A stretch of 64,000 nucleotides of DNA from Pachypanchax playfairii (Eukaryota > Chordata > Actinopteri > Cyprinodontiformes > Aplocheilidae). The stretch is from assembly GCA_006937955.1 (NCBI GenBank), contig SSNP01000044.1:2381132-2445131 (forward strand). The letters are read 5' to 3'. The notes under the pieces were generated by a model, which did not search any database, had not been told where the DNA came from, and saw nothing but the letters and a program-made list of their open reading frames with translations. Below are positions 11,997-23,560 of the stretch, piece after piece (the first letter of the stretch is position 1; every line of letters begins with the position of its first letter). Position numbers and translations under genes: made by a program.

Positions 11997-12980
11997 CAGC
12001 ACTGGTGGCAGCTGTTGTTAGCCTGGGCCTTGTCCGATGTGGTATGGAAATTAGACTGGACTTGCATAATCTTTCACTTGGCATAAGTTTTAAATTGAGT
12101 GACTTCCTGACACAACCCTCCACATTTATCTGGGCTTTGGACCGGCTTAAGGAAGACACTAGTTTGTGCCCTCTAAGGCTGCATTTCACTATATAATAAT
12201 AACGATTATTATTATTACACACATCCCAAAACCTTTTCATTGTTAATTTTATGGGGCATCCCCATTTCTCCACTGTCCTTCTGGCTACCCCTTCTCTGAC
12301 ACACACCAACCTTCTGTCCTCCCATTTTGGATACTTCTTACTAGGCTGAAAGTAACTATTCTGGGTCTTGTCTCTCTACTCCTCCTCCTCCCCCTTTGAT
12401 GAATCTCCTAAAATCACCTACATTTCTTGCAATGTTTCTGTGTCCTTCTTGTGTGTTTGTGGTTTATCAATTTCCAATCACTTCAACTCTGGCAACATTT
12501 GGTCAAGGGGTGGGGGTAGGGGTGGGCCAAAGTTGTCTAAGACATTTAATAGGATTAGCTAAATGTTATTCAAGAAAATCAACCACTGGGCCTTCTTGGT
12601 TGATAAGAAATAAATTATAATATATTCTATGAAAGCCCAGGCTGGCCCAAAGATGTGAGTCAGCCCACCGGGCATTGCCCAGTATGCCAGATGGCCAGTC
12701 CATGCCTGGACATGATAGTGGTGGTATTAAAGTTTTTGTGACATGCTCAGCTCTCAATAAAACTTTTAGAAGTAACGAATCATGGTGCAGATGTGTGTTG
12801 ATTTACACTTATAAGGCAAATATGAATGTTTTTATGAGTTTCAGGCAAATCTCAATTTTGAAGACTAATCGGAAGTGACGAAACATTGATAAAATGGTAA
12901 AACACTGTATATCACTGTAAATGGTCAATGCAAAGTACCTTGTGCATATAAATGAGCTGGCTCGTTACAGCATTCCACCA
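11997..12980. other. Non-coding stretch, nothing firm
   Basis: No domain-bearing frame. It includes a short ATT-rich run near 12196-12216 and a G-rich run near 12510-12525. The Harbinger-type gene begins just downstream; no matching left terminus was found here. Confidence 0.45.
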
Positions 12981-12984
12981 ATAA

Positions 12985-13714
12985 TGGTGGCGACCGCAGA
13001 TCAAGGAAGATCAAGGAAGCGCAACTTCACCGAAGCAGAAATTGAGGTACTTGTGTGTGAGGTGGAAAAATGAAAGGAGGTGCTTTTTGGAGGTCACAGC
13101 AGTGGCATAACAAATAAGAGAACATCCACAGAGTGGCACAGCGTTGCTGAAACCGTCAATGCTGTGAGGTCTGCAGAGAGATCTGTGGCGGATATTAAAA
13201 AAAAGGTCCGATCTGAAGGTGGAGGCAAAACAAAAAGATGGCTTGCCACCACCAGAGTGTGTCTGCCACTGGCGGAGGCCCTGGCACCTCTGATCCCCCA
13301 CTGCTCACCGTTAGGATCTCAGCAGTACTCGGACCGGCAAGCGTGCATGGCATCGTGCCGGAGAAGGAGGGAGACACTGACCATGCAGAGGAGACTAAAC
13401 ATTTTATTAATGCAAATCAAATGTGTCAGTCATTAAAATATAAAACAAAACCAAATCTCGTCATTTCCCCCCAGTGACTCTGGATGAAGCGTTCGAGGCA
13501 TCCCGGATGCGCGACCGAGGATGTGGCTGCAGGGTCAGTCTGTCCCACCAGTGCGCCTCGGGCGCATGGCACACCTGGAAGTAGCCGGATGCTATAACTG
13601 ACACTGTCATGTAGGGACAGAGGGACATGATTAGTGCGGTGAACGAAGTGCGAGAAGAACTGCACAAAACATGTGATATCCTGACTGAAATTTCAGGCAC
13701 ACTAAAGAATTAAA
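12985..13714 (+). pseudogene. Harbinger-type Myb/SANT-like protein, broken
   Basis: The frame from the ATG at 12985 reads 'RKRNFTEAEIEVLVCEVEK', a stop, then 'KEVLFGGHSSGITNKRTS' and 'EWHSVAETVNAV...ADIKKK'. This is the three-helix Myb/SANT-like domain (NAIF1/MSANTD type) encoded by the second ORF of PIF/Harbinger transposons, where it brings the transposase to DNA. After 'IKKK' the expected Trp is lost and the frame shifts: 'SDLKVEAKQK' is one frame over. A further shift gives 'VPEKEGDTDHAEE', and the C-terminal helix 'MISAVNEVREELHKTCDIL' ends at the stop 13712-13714. With at least one stop and two frameshifts it is dead. A domesticated NAIF1-like origin is less likely because 'tttataaatgagacccc' near 14108 looks like a Harbinger end. 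Confidence 0.72.
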
Positions 13715-13828
13715 AATTGTAAAAAAAAAATAAAAAATCATGTCTTCTGTGTTGGTTCTGTAACGACGTATGACATTTTGTCTCAATCTGCCCCCCCTGC
13801 TGATATTCCGCATGTTGGGGCGGGGGCT

Positions 13829-13849
13829 GTGTGTGTGTGTGTGTGTGTG
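13829..13849. repeat. (GT)n microsatellite
   Basis: About ten GT units followed by (GTG)n and a G-rich run to about 13866. Confidence 0.95.
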
Positions 13850-13999
13850 GTGGTGGTGGGGGGTGGTTGTTGTTCTGTGTGTGCACGAAGTGGTACAATC
13901 GATAATGCTGGTGGACTTAATCATTTTATCCTTCTCAGCAGCAGCACTGCAGGTGCTCTCCATGTCCAAAATGTGCGTGAACCAGGTTCTTAGTCAACT

Positions 14000-14124
14000 T
14001 AAAGTTGCGCACGTTTTTCCGCTACGTTTTTTTTTTTATAAATCCCAAAGTTTGCGTGGAAAGTTGCTTACGCAGTTTTCCGACCCCGTTTTGTGCGTGA
14101 GCAAGCTTTATAAATGAGACCCCA
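14000..14124. mobile_element. Possible Harbinger-type right terminus
   Basis: The block 'gttgcgcacg', 'ttgcttacgc', 'gtgcgtgagcaagc' and then 'tttataaatgagacccc' resembles the ends of fish Harbinger elements and lies downstream of the Myb/SANT remnant. No mirrored left end was found near 12900, so the element is incomplete or the boundary is wrong. Confidence 0.4.
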
Positions 14125-14754
14125 GTTCTTTTAACGTTGACTCTTCTCCTGAGTCATCAATTTCTCATTCAGAAAGTGACAGAAACAACAGATTCTAACA
14201 GATTATTGATCTGATTCTCCGTTTTTGCCATGGTAATCGTTTTTTTACATCTCCCATTCTTTATTTTCATCACTTTTAGTAAATGTGCCTTCCTCAAAAT
14301 TGTGCAGTAATATTCTATAAATATGCTTATTTACTGGGAATTTGGGTATCCCAGTTTATATGGAAAATTAGCTGCTGGGCACAAATATAATACTAATTGA
14401 TATAAAGTGGTAAAATAACATAAAATCAGATGTCAGAGACACACTTTAAGGCCCATCACATCTTTGGCCAAATCAGCTTTGGGGTGGGGTGGGGTGGGGA
14501 GGTGGTCGGTCCTATCACTTCATCATGTTTAATGGCACAAAAAGGTGAGCTAACAGGAAGTACTGAAGATAAATTAGGAAGTTTGGTTGCATATTTTTAA
14601 CTCCAACATAACTCAGTATCATGAGTAACCAGTTCAGCTCTTTCCATTTAAGATTTTTTCATCGCTATTTGGGCTTTTCTGCATTGTTTATTCTTTCATC
14701 AATCCCAGTGATAAACCTTGAGATGCTAGCAAAAAAGGCAGCAAAAATGAGTGC
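14125..14754. other. Non-coding stretch, nothing recognised
   Basis: AT-rich unique DNA with a GGGGT-rich run at 14479-14500. No gene seen. Confidence 0.45.
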
Positions 14755-14762
14755 ATCCTTAC

Positions 14763-15240
14763 CCTAGCCTGACCAATCAGATCCTCCTGCATTATGTTCA
14801 AATGCAGAAGGGTCTGACACTGGAGCCGCACCCAACCATTTCCACGTCAAATTTTAGGACGGACCAATTACATATCACCTTTGTTGTGTGTCATCCGGAA
14901 AACACTGCACTAGCGTTTTCCATGGCGGACTCGGCTGTGGATGAAGTGTTTACTTCTGCGTTTTCTTTGGTTTTGCAAAAACAGAAAAGTATAGATTCTC
15001 TAAAACCAGAGCAAGTAACAATACTGAAAACCTTCCTATTGAAAACGGATGTTTTTGCAACGCTTCCAACTGTATCCGCTTTAGCGTCACATATGTTGCG
15101 TCACTTCCGGGTTTCTGTGATTGGTTGTCTCTCAACTGGCTAAGCCCGCCTTCGAAATTGAGAGACAGGGGTTCAGCTCCAGGCCCTCACGTCTTTGTAA
15201 AGTATTCTGTCAAAGACGTGAGGGCCTGGTTGATCAGGTA
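14763..15240 (+). mobile_element. Non-autonomous element with 8-base duplication carrying a RecQ-like helicase start
   Basis: A 478-base unit is flanked by a perfect 8-base direct repeat ATCCTTAC (14755-14762 and 15241-15248). Near the ends 'CCTGACCAATCAG' (left) pairs with 'CCTGATCAACCAG' (right, other strand). A perfect 19-base stem, CCAGGCCCTCACGTCTTTG at 15179-15197 with its complement at 15211-15229, forms a hairpin just inside the right end. A weaker hairpin lies at 14783-14815 (CTGCAT...ATGCAG). The 8-base duplication fits hAT-like or other 8-base-target transposases. Confidence 0.72.
14922..15143 (+). pseudogene. Truncated RecQ/DEAD-type helicase N-terminus
   Basis: The 74-residue frame opens MADSAVDEVFTSAF in a good start context (ttccATGG) and continues 'SLKPEQVTILKTFLLKTD' and 'VFATLPT'. 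In the helicase family this leads straight into the Walker A motif (LPTGxGKS); here it reads LPTVSALAS, so the ATP-binding loop is destroyed and the rest of the helicase is missing. It fills the centre of the 478-base element and is likely residual sequence from a larger autonomous relative. No activity is expected. Confidence 0.6.
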
Positions 15241-15248
15241 ATCCTTAC

Positions 15249-18200
15249 TCTGTACCAGTTCTAACCATCTTAGTTAATTACAGTCACAACAAAGGCCTTC
15301 CTTTATTAGCCTTTGTGTTTAAGAGACTTATTGACATGTCTACCGCAGGAGGGGGGTGGTTTTGAAATGAAGCATTCACATGTGTGATGCAAATTTTAAA
15401 GAGTCAGAGATCAGTCCAATGGACTGGTAAAATCTCTCTACAAGGCAGATGAGAAGGTTATTTATAGGATCCAGTTTCATTTACATTTTGTCCAGCCTCC
15501 AGATCAAAAGAGATCATTATTTTTGAGGTCTACAATGATAAAAAGTGAGCATTTCCCAATGGATGTGGATGTTGTGGGGTAGCCAGAGCAGGAGCAGGAG
15601 AAAAGGACTGGAGCATTGCAGCTCCGCTGTCTGCATGTCTGTAGGTGGGGGTTAACCACCCAAAGTACAACCACTTGCTCCCCATGATGCATAACTGTGA
15701 GGGATTAGAGAGCACAAAGCAGCAGACTGTTTGGTAGAGCACTAAAATGTGCTCCTCTGGGGCTCATTGAAAAATGATTGTCGATTAAAGTGTTTGAAGT
15801 CTGCCAAAGACGAGTGTGCGTTTTTAGTGGGATGATGATGAAACTCTATCTTTCCTGCTTATGCAGGCAATTTTCCTTCTCCTTTTCCACTAACTGTATC
15901 ATCATGTGTGTTCTTTTCTCATACTTGGAGTTGAGGTTGCCAAACTCATTTCACCTCTTGGAACCCAGTTTGACTGAAAGCCAGACAACCAAAAGTGATA
16001 AGAAGGAATTAAGTTGTTACTCTTCAGCAGGAAGGTCATAATACCACCAGAGAGTGGCATTGATTTCTTTATGAGAACAACAGGTGAGTATGTAGAAAAT
16101 AACTTGGATTCTGTCTAAATGACAAATAAAATGCATTTTATAAAAAATTAACTGTGTCTATGAAAATACTTAAGAATTCTATAACCAGATTTATGCATTA
16201 AAGGTTTAGTCAAGAACTCATATTTTAGAGCACAGTAATAGCCTGTTTAAGGAATATTACTGAAATGTTTAATTTTTTAATAAGATTTTTCTAACATGCC
16301 AACAACCATTGTTAGTAGTGGTAGTTGAAGTAGTAGTATTAGTTGTAGCAAAACGATGAAGCCTAATTATAAATCCACAGTGATCCTAGGGTCAGTCAAA
16401 GTTGCTCTTCATATGGAACTGAGCTACCTTTTGATTGATTGAACCTCTAAGAGACCAATACTAAAGTGAACTAGAGGAAACTATTTGTATGTGAAACAAT
16501 GTTGAGAGTAATGTGTTTCCCTGGTTGCAATTCCCCCTAATGTCAGCTTTGAAATTGCCACACTTTTCAATATACTATCTTGTTACATTCATTTGTTTTC
16601 ATTATTCCATCAAAGCAAATATGGTCACGCAGCGGCCATTTGCTGTACGTTGACCTACAGAACAAATATGACTCAGAGTCACTTTGAGGTTATACAAACA
16701 GTGAGGAATTCACAGTTTAATAAAGGGTTAGGCTCACATTCTTAAGTTACTATCCAAAGAAAGCAGCAAACAATAGACTTCAAGTTGAAAACATCATTTA
16801 GTGTTTTGTCTTTCTGAACTCAAATTTTAGTTTCTGTATGAGGATTAAGTTAATACATCAAGATTGTATTATAGTACATGAGGCCTGACATTTTAAATTA
16901 AGACCTGACACTGCAAATGTGAACATTGTGGGGTTTTTTTTTCCTAACTAGCATTGGTAAACAGAAGATTTTTGTTTAAGAGTTGTGAAAGGAACTGAGC
17001 TTTGCATGTTGGACAGTCTCACAGGGAAGCTGGAGAGCAAGGGGTGAAAGGAGACACTGGCCTTTGCGGACAGGTGGAGGTAAACTGAGAGCTTTACCAC
17101 CCAAGGGGAAGATGAACTTGAGACGTCTTCCTCACTGTCTTGTGAAGGTAGAGGTCAGCAGACAGTCATACTGATCTTCCAAGATGCCCCATTCAGCAGG
17201 GGGGACTGAACCTTACTTCCTTCTAATGAAATGGAGCTACCAGAAGGCCAGGTCAATCTCAATTAGGACTCATAAAATATAATCAAAACTTCAAAACCTG
17301 GGCTCGGGTGGTCAGGACAGAACAGAGCACACCTTTGTGCTAGGAAAGATGTTACTCCTGAGTGAAACAGACACACCTTGTTCAGTGACTGAGATGTATC
17401 TCTCAATGAATCAAAAATAGTCAAGACACCATTAACATTAGAAAACTAACATTAGAAATTACGTTTATACTAATTTCCAACAGACATCCCAGTATATACA
17501 ATATGTGATAACATTTGTAACCTCAGAGCTTTTTTCCGCAAGCAACTCTTTTCTAAATCTTTTTTTTTTTTTACCATTTTTAGAAATTGCTTAGATAAAG
17601 CATCTGGGCTTAACCGCATATCGGTTACAATTTAAAGATATTATCAGAGTGGACATCAGTAAGTAGGCTAAATTAAAACGTTAAAATGATATATTATCTA
17701 CTCAATCTGCTTTGTCATTTTGATCTATTTTCAAAAGCACCGATTTTAACAGATTTTTTTCTTCCAGTTAGCAAGTCAGAGGGTCCAGGGTTAAAACCCC
17801 TGTCTGACAAAACTTCAGCAACAAAATGATAATGCCATGCCAGCTTTGCTGTTGTCTGGATTAACAAGATATGCATCAGATAATGAGGAACCAGGAGATT
17901 CTGATGCAACATGGAACAAGGCATACATTAATCAAGGCAAAGAACTAAAGGTGGAATATAGAACATGAACACAACAACACAAGGCCTCCAGCCATCGGGG
18001 TGCCAGGCTTGTGCCAGGCTCGTGATCCCTCGTGTGTGCTCCGATGCTACAGAAATTCCTCACCAAACCCACTCTGATCCCCAATCCTCCCCAAGGAGAA
18101 CAACAAAAGAGCACGCATTCAGCTCACTAAGCCCTGTTGATCACATACTGACTCTGATAAATGGAGAGAAATCCTACCTGTTAGTTAGTCATCGATTCAG

Positions 18201-18400
18201 TCCATGGCAAAGAACTCACATATCTGCCCCGGCTCTTCTCGAGCAATCCAAAACGTCCAACAATCTTCTCAACAACCTCCGTCCTCCTTATGCCATCATG
18301 CATGCCTCTCTTATCCAACCAGCTATATCCTCCTCCGAGGTGTCCTCCAGCTTAACCTGAAGCCCACAGTTCCCACACTTCAACCACCTGCCACGTCTGA
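15249..18400. other. 3.1 kb with no gene or family recognised
   Basis: Open frames here are short and featureless. Small (TAG)-like runs occur at 16313-16350, poly-T at 16930-16943 and 17561-17572. 17960-18370 is open in two frames (about 120-130 codons), but composition and lack of motifs argue against coding. Confidence 0.45.
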
Positions 18401-19710
18401 GCTGCTAATAAGGACTTTTCCACACTTTTCCCTGCTAGTGGCATGTCGGGAAATCACCTATGGAAAACCAATAAGGTCAAAAATCGCCACATATCCCAGG
18501 GCCTCCAGCTGCTCAACCAGCAGACTCCACAGTACCAGCCTCACTGTGCCAGACTATTCACCATATTAGGCAACCCGCAACGGTGCCCACTACTCTGCAA
18601 GCTATTGGCTGATAGATGTAAACACAGTCCCAATGTCGTGTCCGTCAGAATAAATATTTTATTATATTTTACTTCAAATATAATTTCTAAAGAAAATGCT
18701 GTATTTTCATTCTACACACCTCTAAACACCCTGTGGAGGCATTATTTTGTTAAAACACTGTTAATTTTGGCAATAAATTCTAATTTAGTTTTAGTCATAG
18801 TCTTTTGACTAAAATTCTTTTCAATTTTAGTCACTATTTTAGTCACTAAACTAGTTTTAATTGTAGTCTAATTTTAGTCTACAAAAATATGTGGCAGTTT
18901 TAGTCGACTAAAATCAATTGTAGATTTAGTCGACTGAAATAAGTATATTTTCTAAAGTATTAACTTAACCCCGTAAGACCCAACTTATTAAAAAATAGCC
19001 AGAAAATTCAGATTATTTGGAACTGAGACGTTTACGAAGCCTTAGAACAAAATTCACAAATGTTTTTTGCTGTATCATGTTATTTATAATAGCTTTTTTG
19101 TATCACATTTATTACATTGGCCGTTTTTACGGTTTAATTGTAATATAAAAATGAGTTAATAATAATGCATTCATCCATATAATAATGATGATTTAACCTG
19201 AAAAAAAAGGCAAGTGGATCATTTACTGGGAGCAACCATGTTAGAAATTATAAAAACTATGTAGCAAATATGATACAAGGGGCATTATAGGGTTAACAAC
19301 TGCAATACAGTATGGACATTTTCTTACCATTCCACACTTCATCTGGCGTTTTCCCAGGAGAATCTCAAACAACTACGGAAGCCTCTGCTCACCGCTCAAT
19401 AAGCCGAGCTCTGATTGGTTCTTTTCACAGTAGCCCCAGCTGTTAGCTTTTTAACTGATTCCTCTCTGCATCTTTCTTTTCCTCTGATCGGATTTTGTCG
19501 CTGTCTATTTTCGTGTCGTCTTTTATTTGTCAACGAAAATCAACATAATTTTAGTCATAATAATCGTCTCAAATAGGGCCGTCTATTTTAGTTTTCGTTT
19601 CGTCCGCAAAAATATATTCGTGACTAAAATTATGACGAAATATTTTAGTCAACGAAATTAACACTGTGTAAAAACTATTGCTTTTTATGAAAATATTCCA
19701 TATTGCACCT
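18400..19710. mobile_element. Remnant of a further TTAA element, split by an hAT-like MITE
   Basis: The right end at 19710 reads AGGTGCAATATGGAAT on the minus strand, directly after TTAA (19711-19714), like well-known fish TTAA MITE ends. 18600-18750, with 'ttggctgatagatgtaaacac', looks like its interior, and the 18757-19667 unit interrupts it. The left end could not be placed; 18400 is only an approximate limit. Confidence 0.4.
18757..19667. mobile_element. hAT-like MITE ('TTTTAGTCGAC' repeats), ~0.9 kb
   Basis: The ends ACTGTTAATTTTGG (left) and ACAGTGTTAATTTCG (right, other strand) are inverted. Flanking 8-base words GTTAAAAC (18749-18756) and GTAAAAAC (19668-19675) differ at one base, which fits an aged hAT duplication. 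Both arms carry many copies of the word 'ttttagtc' and its variants (18780-18950 and 19550-19655). No coding frame. Confidence 0.65.
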
Positions 19711-19714
19711 TTAA

Positions 19715-20858
19715 AGGTCCTGTATCATGCTATTTAACAGCTTTCAACTTCTGGGATTGTTTTATTTTGGTAGCGGCCTGTGTTTCCTGTCTACCCTTGT
19801 GTTCCCTCAGTAGCTTTGTTTTTTACCCGCAGGTGTTACCACTTTAGTTTATTAGTCCGTTTGTGTGTTTGTGTATTCAAGGAGATGTTTTAGTTCTGTC
19901 CAGTGTTTGTGAATTGTTGTTGGTTGCCCTCATTGTTTCCTCCCTTCTTCCTCGCTCCTTGATCTCCTGAAAGTTCCTCTCTAGTAAGGGTTTTTGTTGC
20001 CCTGTCAGCTGTTTGTTTTTTCCATACTAAACTATTTATCTTAAGTTATCTTGAGCCTGCAAAGTTGTTTCCTTGCAATTATGTCCAGCCCTCATCATCA
20101 CCAGCGGAATATGACAGAATGCATGGATCATTGCTTGGACACAGCAGGAGAATTTTCTATTTTTTCCCTTCAGCGACTTCAACTATATCCTCACTGCCCT
20201 GGAGCTTGCAGAAAACATGCTGTTCAAAAACAACAACCTGCAGGTTCTCCCACAATTCAACCACCTGCTTAATGAGATCATCATAGCCAGGGACAGGGAT
20301 AGGTACATACTGTATATGATAAAATCTTACCTTTGGTGTTATATAGTTTTCATTCGTCCTAAAATATAACTTATATTCTCGAGTTATTCTCCGACCAGGA
20401 AGTAATACGCTCAGTTTACCTAAAATCCCATCTCTCCTCCAGGCCCCCTCCTCATGAGTGCTGCCCCTGGAGCTGCCTGAATAAAATGTTGAATAAATTC
20501 CTGTACCTCTCACAGCCAAAAGCACATTTTCACCAAGATATTTTTAGAAAGTGAAATGCTACAAAACAGTGCTTAGTGTCTTGCATCAGACTCTCGCAGC
20601 TAAGGGCATGTGTGTTTAATCTGCACGGGCAGCGGGGACATGCCAGGCAGGTCCTGATGTAACATTGTTACATCACTATGTTACAGTCAGTCATTTTCCA
20701 GGAGAGAGTGGAGCAGCTGCTCAGAGCGCAGGATTCAGGAGGAATACTGAGAAATGTGTGAATTAAGCCCAAAACCACTCTGGAGTTTTTTTTAAAAGGA
20801 AATAGCATCACAACATGGTTAAAAGCTCTAAAAAGTTGATTTTGCATGATATAGCACC
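19715..20858 (+). mobile_element. TTAA MITE family B, copy 2, with an insertion
   Basis: TTAA at 19711-19714 and 20859-20862 flanks AGGTCCTGTATCATGC and, on the other strand, AGGTGCTATATCATGC. Blocks such as 'ataacttatattctcgagtta' and 'gagcagctgctcagagcgcagg' are shared with 10838-11946. Removing the insertion at 19758-20295 leaves about 600 bases, so this copy lacks much of the core of copy 1. Confidence 0.82.
19758..20295 (+). mobile_element. LTR-like insertion with 5-base duplication GGGAT
   Basis: The 538-base insert begins TGTTTTATTTTGG, ends CCAGGGACA, and is flanked by GGGAT on both sides (19753-19757, 20296-20300). TG...CA ends with a 5-base duplication are typical of LTR retroelements. 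The last 150 bases read in one frame as 'SDFNYILTALELAENMLF' and 'LQVLPQFNHLL', which may be retroelement or captured coding sequence. No clear TATA or poly(A) signal, so it may not be a plain solo LTR. Confidence 0.55.
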
Positions 20859-21139
20859 TTTAATAGTGTTGGGATGCTACTTGGCAAGCAAGTCCAATGA
20901 AAGGATGTAGGAGCTATGGAAAGTTCAAAACCCAACATCCACACTGACTAAGAAGCAACTTCGAACCCAATGTTCCAACATTCAACAATGTGACTGCTAT
21001 CACAACTAAAGACTGATGCGGTACAAGAAAGATGCTACAGCAAGGGGAAGCCAGGACGACAACTGACAATCAATAAACTGTCAGGGTTGTGGGTGCTTGT
21101 GTTGGCTGTGTTTTATTTTAGTTGTGATTTTAACCCTAA

Positions 21140-21854
21140 CCCTATAAGCAGCACAATCGGCGACAGTGGAAAGCAACGACTCCCTTTTAACAGGAAGAAA
21201 CCTCAACCCAGCTCAGGATGGGCAGCTTTCTGCCTTAGCCAACTGGGGTCTGAGCTGACAGGAAAGAAACACAAACAAACACCGATGAATTTGGGCCAAT
21301 CGTCATATCTATGGAAAGATAAATAGAGAAACAGTTAATGACAGCAATATTAATCAGTATAAACATGGAGAGTAAAGAGAGACAGCAGAGTGAAGAAATG
21401 TGGTCAGTATGTCCTCCGGCAGTCTAAGCCTATAGCAACATAACTAAAGGGAAAGTTCAGGATATGGCTAACCCTAACTATAGGATTGTGCAAAAAGGAA
21501 AGTTTTAAGTCTGCTCTTAAAGCTACACAAGGTGTCTGCCTCAAGGATAAAAAGTGGAAGCTGGTTCCACAGGAGGAGCCTGATAACTAAAAGCTTTTCC
21601 TCCCACTCTACTTTTAGAAACTCTAGGAACCACAAGCAAACCTGCAGTCTGGGAGCACAGTGCTAGTAGGAACATATGGCGCAATAAGATCTTTAATTTA
21701 AGGTTGAGCTTGGTTGTTAAAGGCCTTATACATCAGAAGTAAAATTTTAAACGTTATTCAGAATTTCATAGGGAGCCATTGAAGTGACGCTAAAACTAGA
21801 GAAATATGATCTCTCCTTCTAACTCTCATCAGAACTCGGACAGCAGCATTTTGG
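21140..21854 (+). repeat. Teleost retroposon-like dispersed repeat
   Basis: The run from 'gcaacgactcccttttaac' through 'tctaagcctatagcaacat', 'gtctgcctcaagg', 'ggaaccacaagcaaacctgcag' to 'agcagcattttggatcaa' matches in order a repeat I know to be widespread in fish genomes; its class is uncertain to me. It ends where the ATCA microsatellite begins. Confidence 0.55.
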
Positions 21855-21979
<125 letters not shown>

Positions 21980-23560
21980 CTTAATACTTTATTAATCCCC
22001 GAAGGGAAATCAAGTGTTGTTGTAACTCAGTTCTTCTTCAGGGAGCCATTGTAGAAGGTTATAGCTGTGGGCTAGAAGGATCTCCTGTAGAGGTCTGTGC
22101 CACAGTGGATCTGAAGAAGCCTTTGACTGAAGACGTTACTGTGTTACGAAGAGGATGATGAGGGTTCTCCATGATGATTTTCATTTTCCGAACCATCCTC
22201 CTTTGGACAATAAACTCAAGAGACTCCTCCTTATCAATCTGTTCAACCTCTTCATGTCACTTGCTTTGATGCTGCTCCCGCAACAGGTGACTGGAGATGT
22301 GATTGCACTCTTCACAACAGACTTATAAAAGATCTTCAACATCTTGCTGCAAACATTGAAGGATCTAAGCTTCCTGAGGAAGTAAAATCTCCTCTGTCCT
22401 GTTCCTTCCTATAAAAAGCATCACAGTTGTGTTTCCCGTTCAGTCTGTTGTCCATGTGAATACCCAGATATTTATACTCCTCCACTACCTCCACTTCTTC
22501 TCTTATGATGGAAATGGGTTTTGGCATGTTGCTGCTCTTCCTAAAATCCACAAAGTCTCAGGTGTACATAGTGAAAAGTAATGGGGAGAGGAAAGCCCCC
22601 TGTGGTGCTCCTGTGCTTTTGATCACATGGTCAGACGTACAACTCTTCAGTCTCAAAAACTGTGGTCTGTTTGTGAGATAGTGCTTAATCCAGGTGATTG
22701 TGGAGGACTCCACCTGTCTTCTGGAGTTTTTGACACAACAGCGCAGGCTGAATTATGTTAAAGGCACTGGAGAAATAAAAAACATGATTCTTACAGCACT
22801 GCCTGCTTTGTCCAGATGACAGTGGGTTTGCTGAAGCAGGTGTATTATGACGTCTTCCACTCCAAACCCACGGCAATAAGCAAACTGCAGTGGGTCCTGA
22901 ATCATGCTTGTTTGCTTATTTAGGTGGATCAATATGAGTCTCTCCAAGACTTTCATGATGTGGGATCTTAGAGCAACAGGCCTGTAGTTGTTAGGGGCCA
23001 ATGGATGAGATGTCTTTGGTACAGGAAAAGGCAGGATGTTTCTCCTGGGTGAAAACACCTTCTCCTGGGTGAGGCTGAGGTTGAAGATATGCTGCAGAAT
23101 CCCACATAACTGATCTGCACAAGCCTTTAGGATTCTGGGGCTAATGCCATCTGGATCAGCTGCCTTGTTCCTGTTTAGTCTCTCCAGCTGCTTCTTCTCC
23201 TGACTGCTAGATACAGATATGCAGGAGGTGGAGGCAATGGGGACACCAGCTTTTTCTGATGTTGGAGATGATGGAAAAGCACCAGAAACAGCATCCATGA
23301 TTGAGGTAGAAGGTGAGACAGTTGAGGTATGACAGGGAAGCTGTGGATGAAGGAAGGGTGGGAGGTCTGTTTGGCTTTCAGCAGGAGAGGAAGATGTTGG
23401 GCTTGTCTCCAAACTGAATCTGTTGAGGAACATGTTCAGTTCACTGGCTTTATCCAGGCTTCCATCTAAGTCATCCTCCTTCTGCTTAAAGCCAACACAA
23501 CCTGGTACATGTGATACTTGTACCTTGCACCACCACCTCCCAAGCAAGTTCATGTTTGAG
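21980..23560 (-). pseudogene. Rex1/CR1-like LINE, 5'-truncated, reverse transcriptase remnant
   Basis: On the minus strand the main frame (23553-22753) carries the RT core: 'AADPDGISPRILKACADQL', 'NNYRPVALRSHIMKVLERL' and 'DPLQFAYCRGFGVEDVIIH'. After a frameshift near 22760, 'FSSAFNIIQPALLCQKL' and, near 22570-22600, 'GAPQGAF' follow. The C-terminal region reads on at 22551-22336 (VVEEYKYLGIHMDNRL). It ends in the 3' UTR 'cttcggggattaataaag' and the TTGA tail. The 5' end is cut near 23560, and the catalytic box carrying the YxDD motif is not readable. Two further 3' ends of the same family lie at 50872 and 63476, all on the minus strand. Confidence 0.82.

Noticed and set aside
13770..14117. 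Open frames of 115 and 71 codons
   Set aside because: They run through the (GT)n tract and AT-rich DNA; composition is low-complexity and no motif is present.
17965..18569. Overlapping 121-131 codon open frames
   Set aside because: No motif, no splice context, and Ser/Pro/His-rich composition typical of non-coding open DNA.
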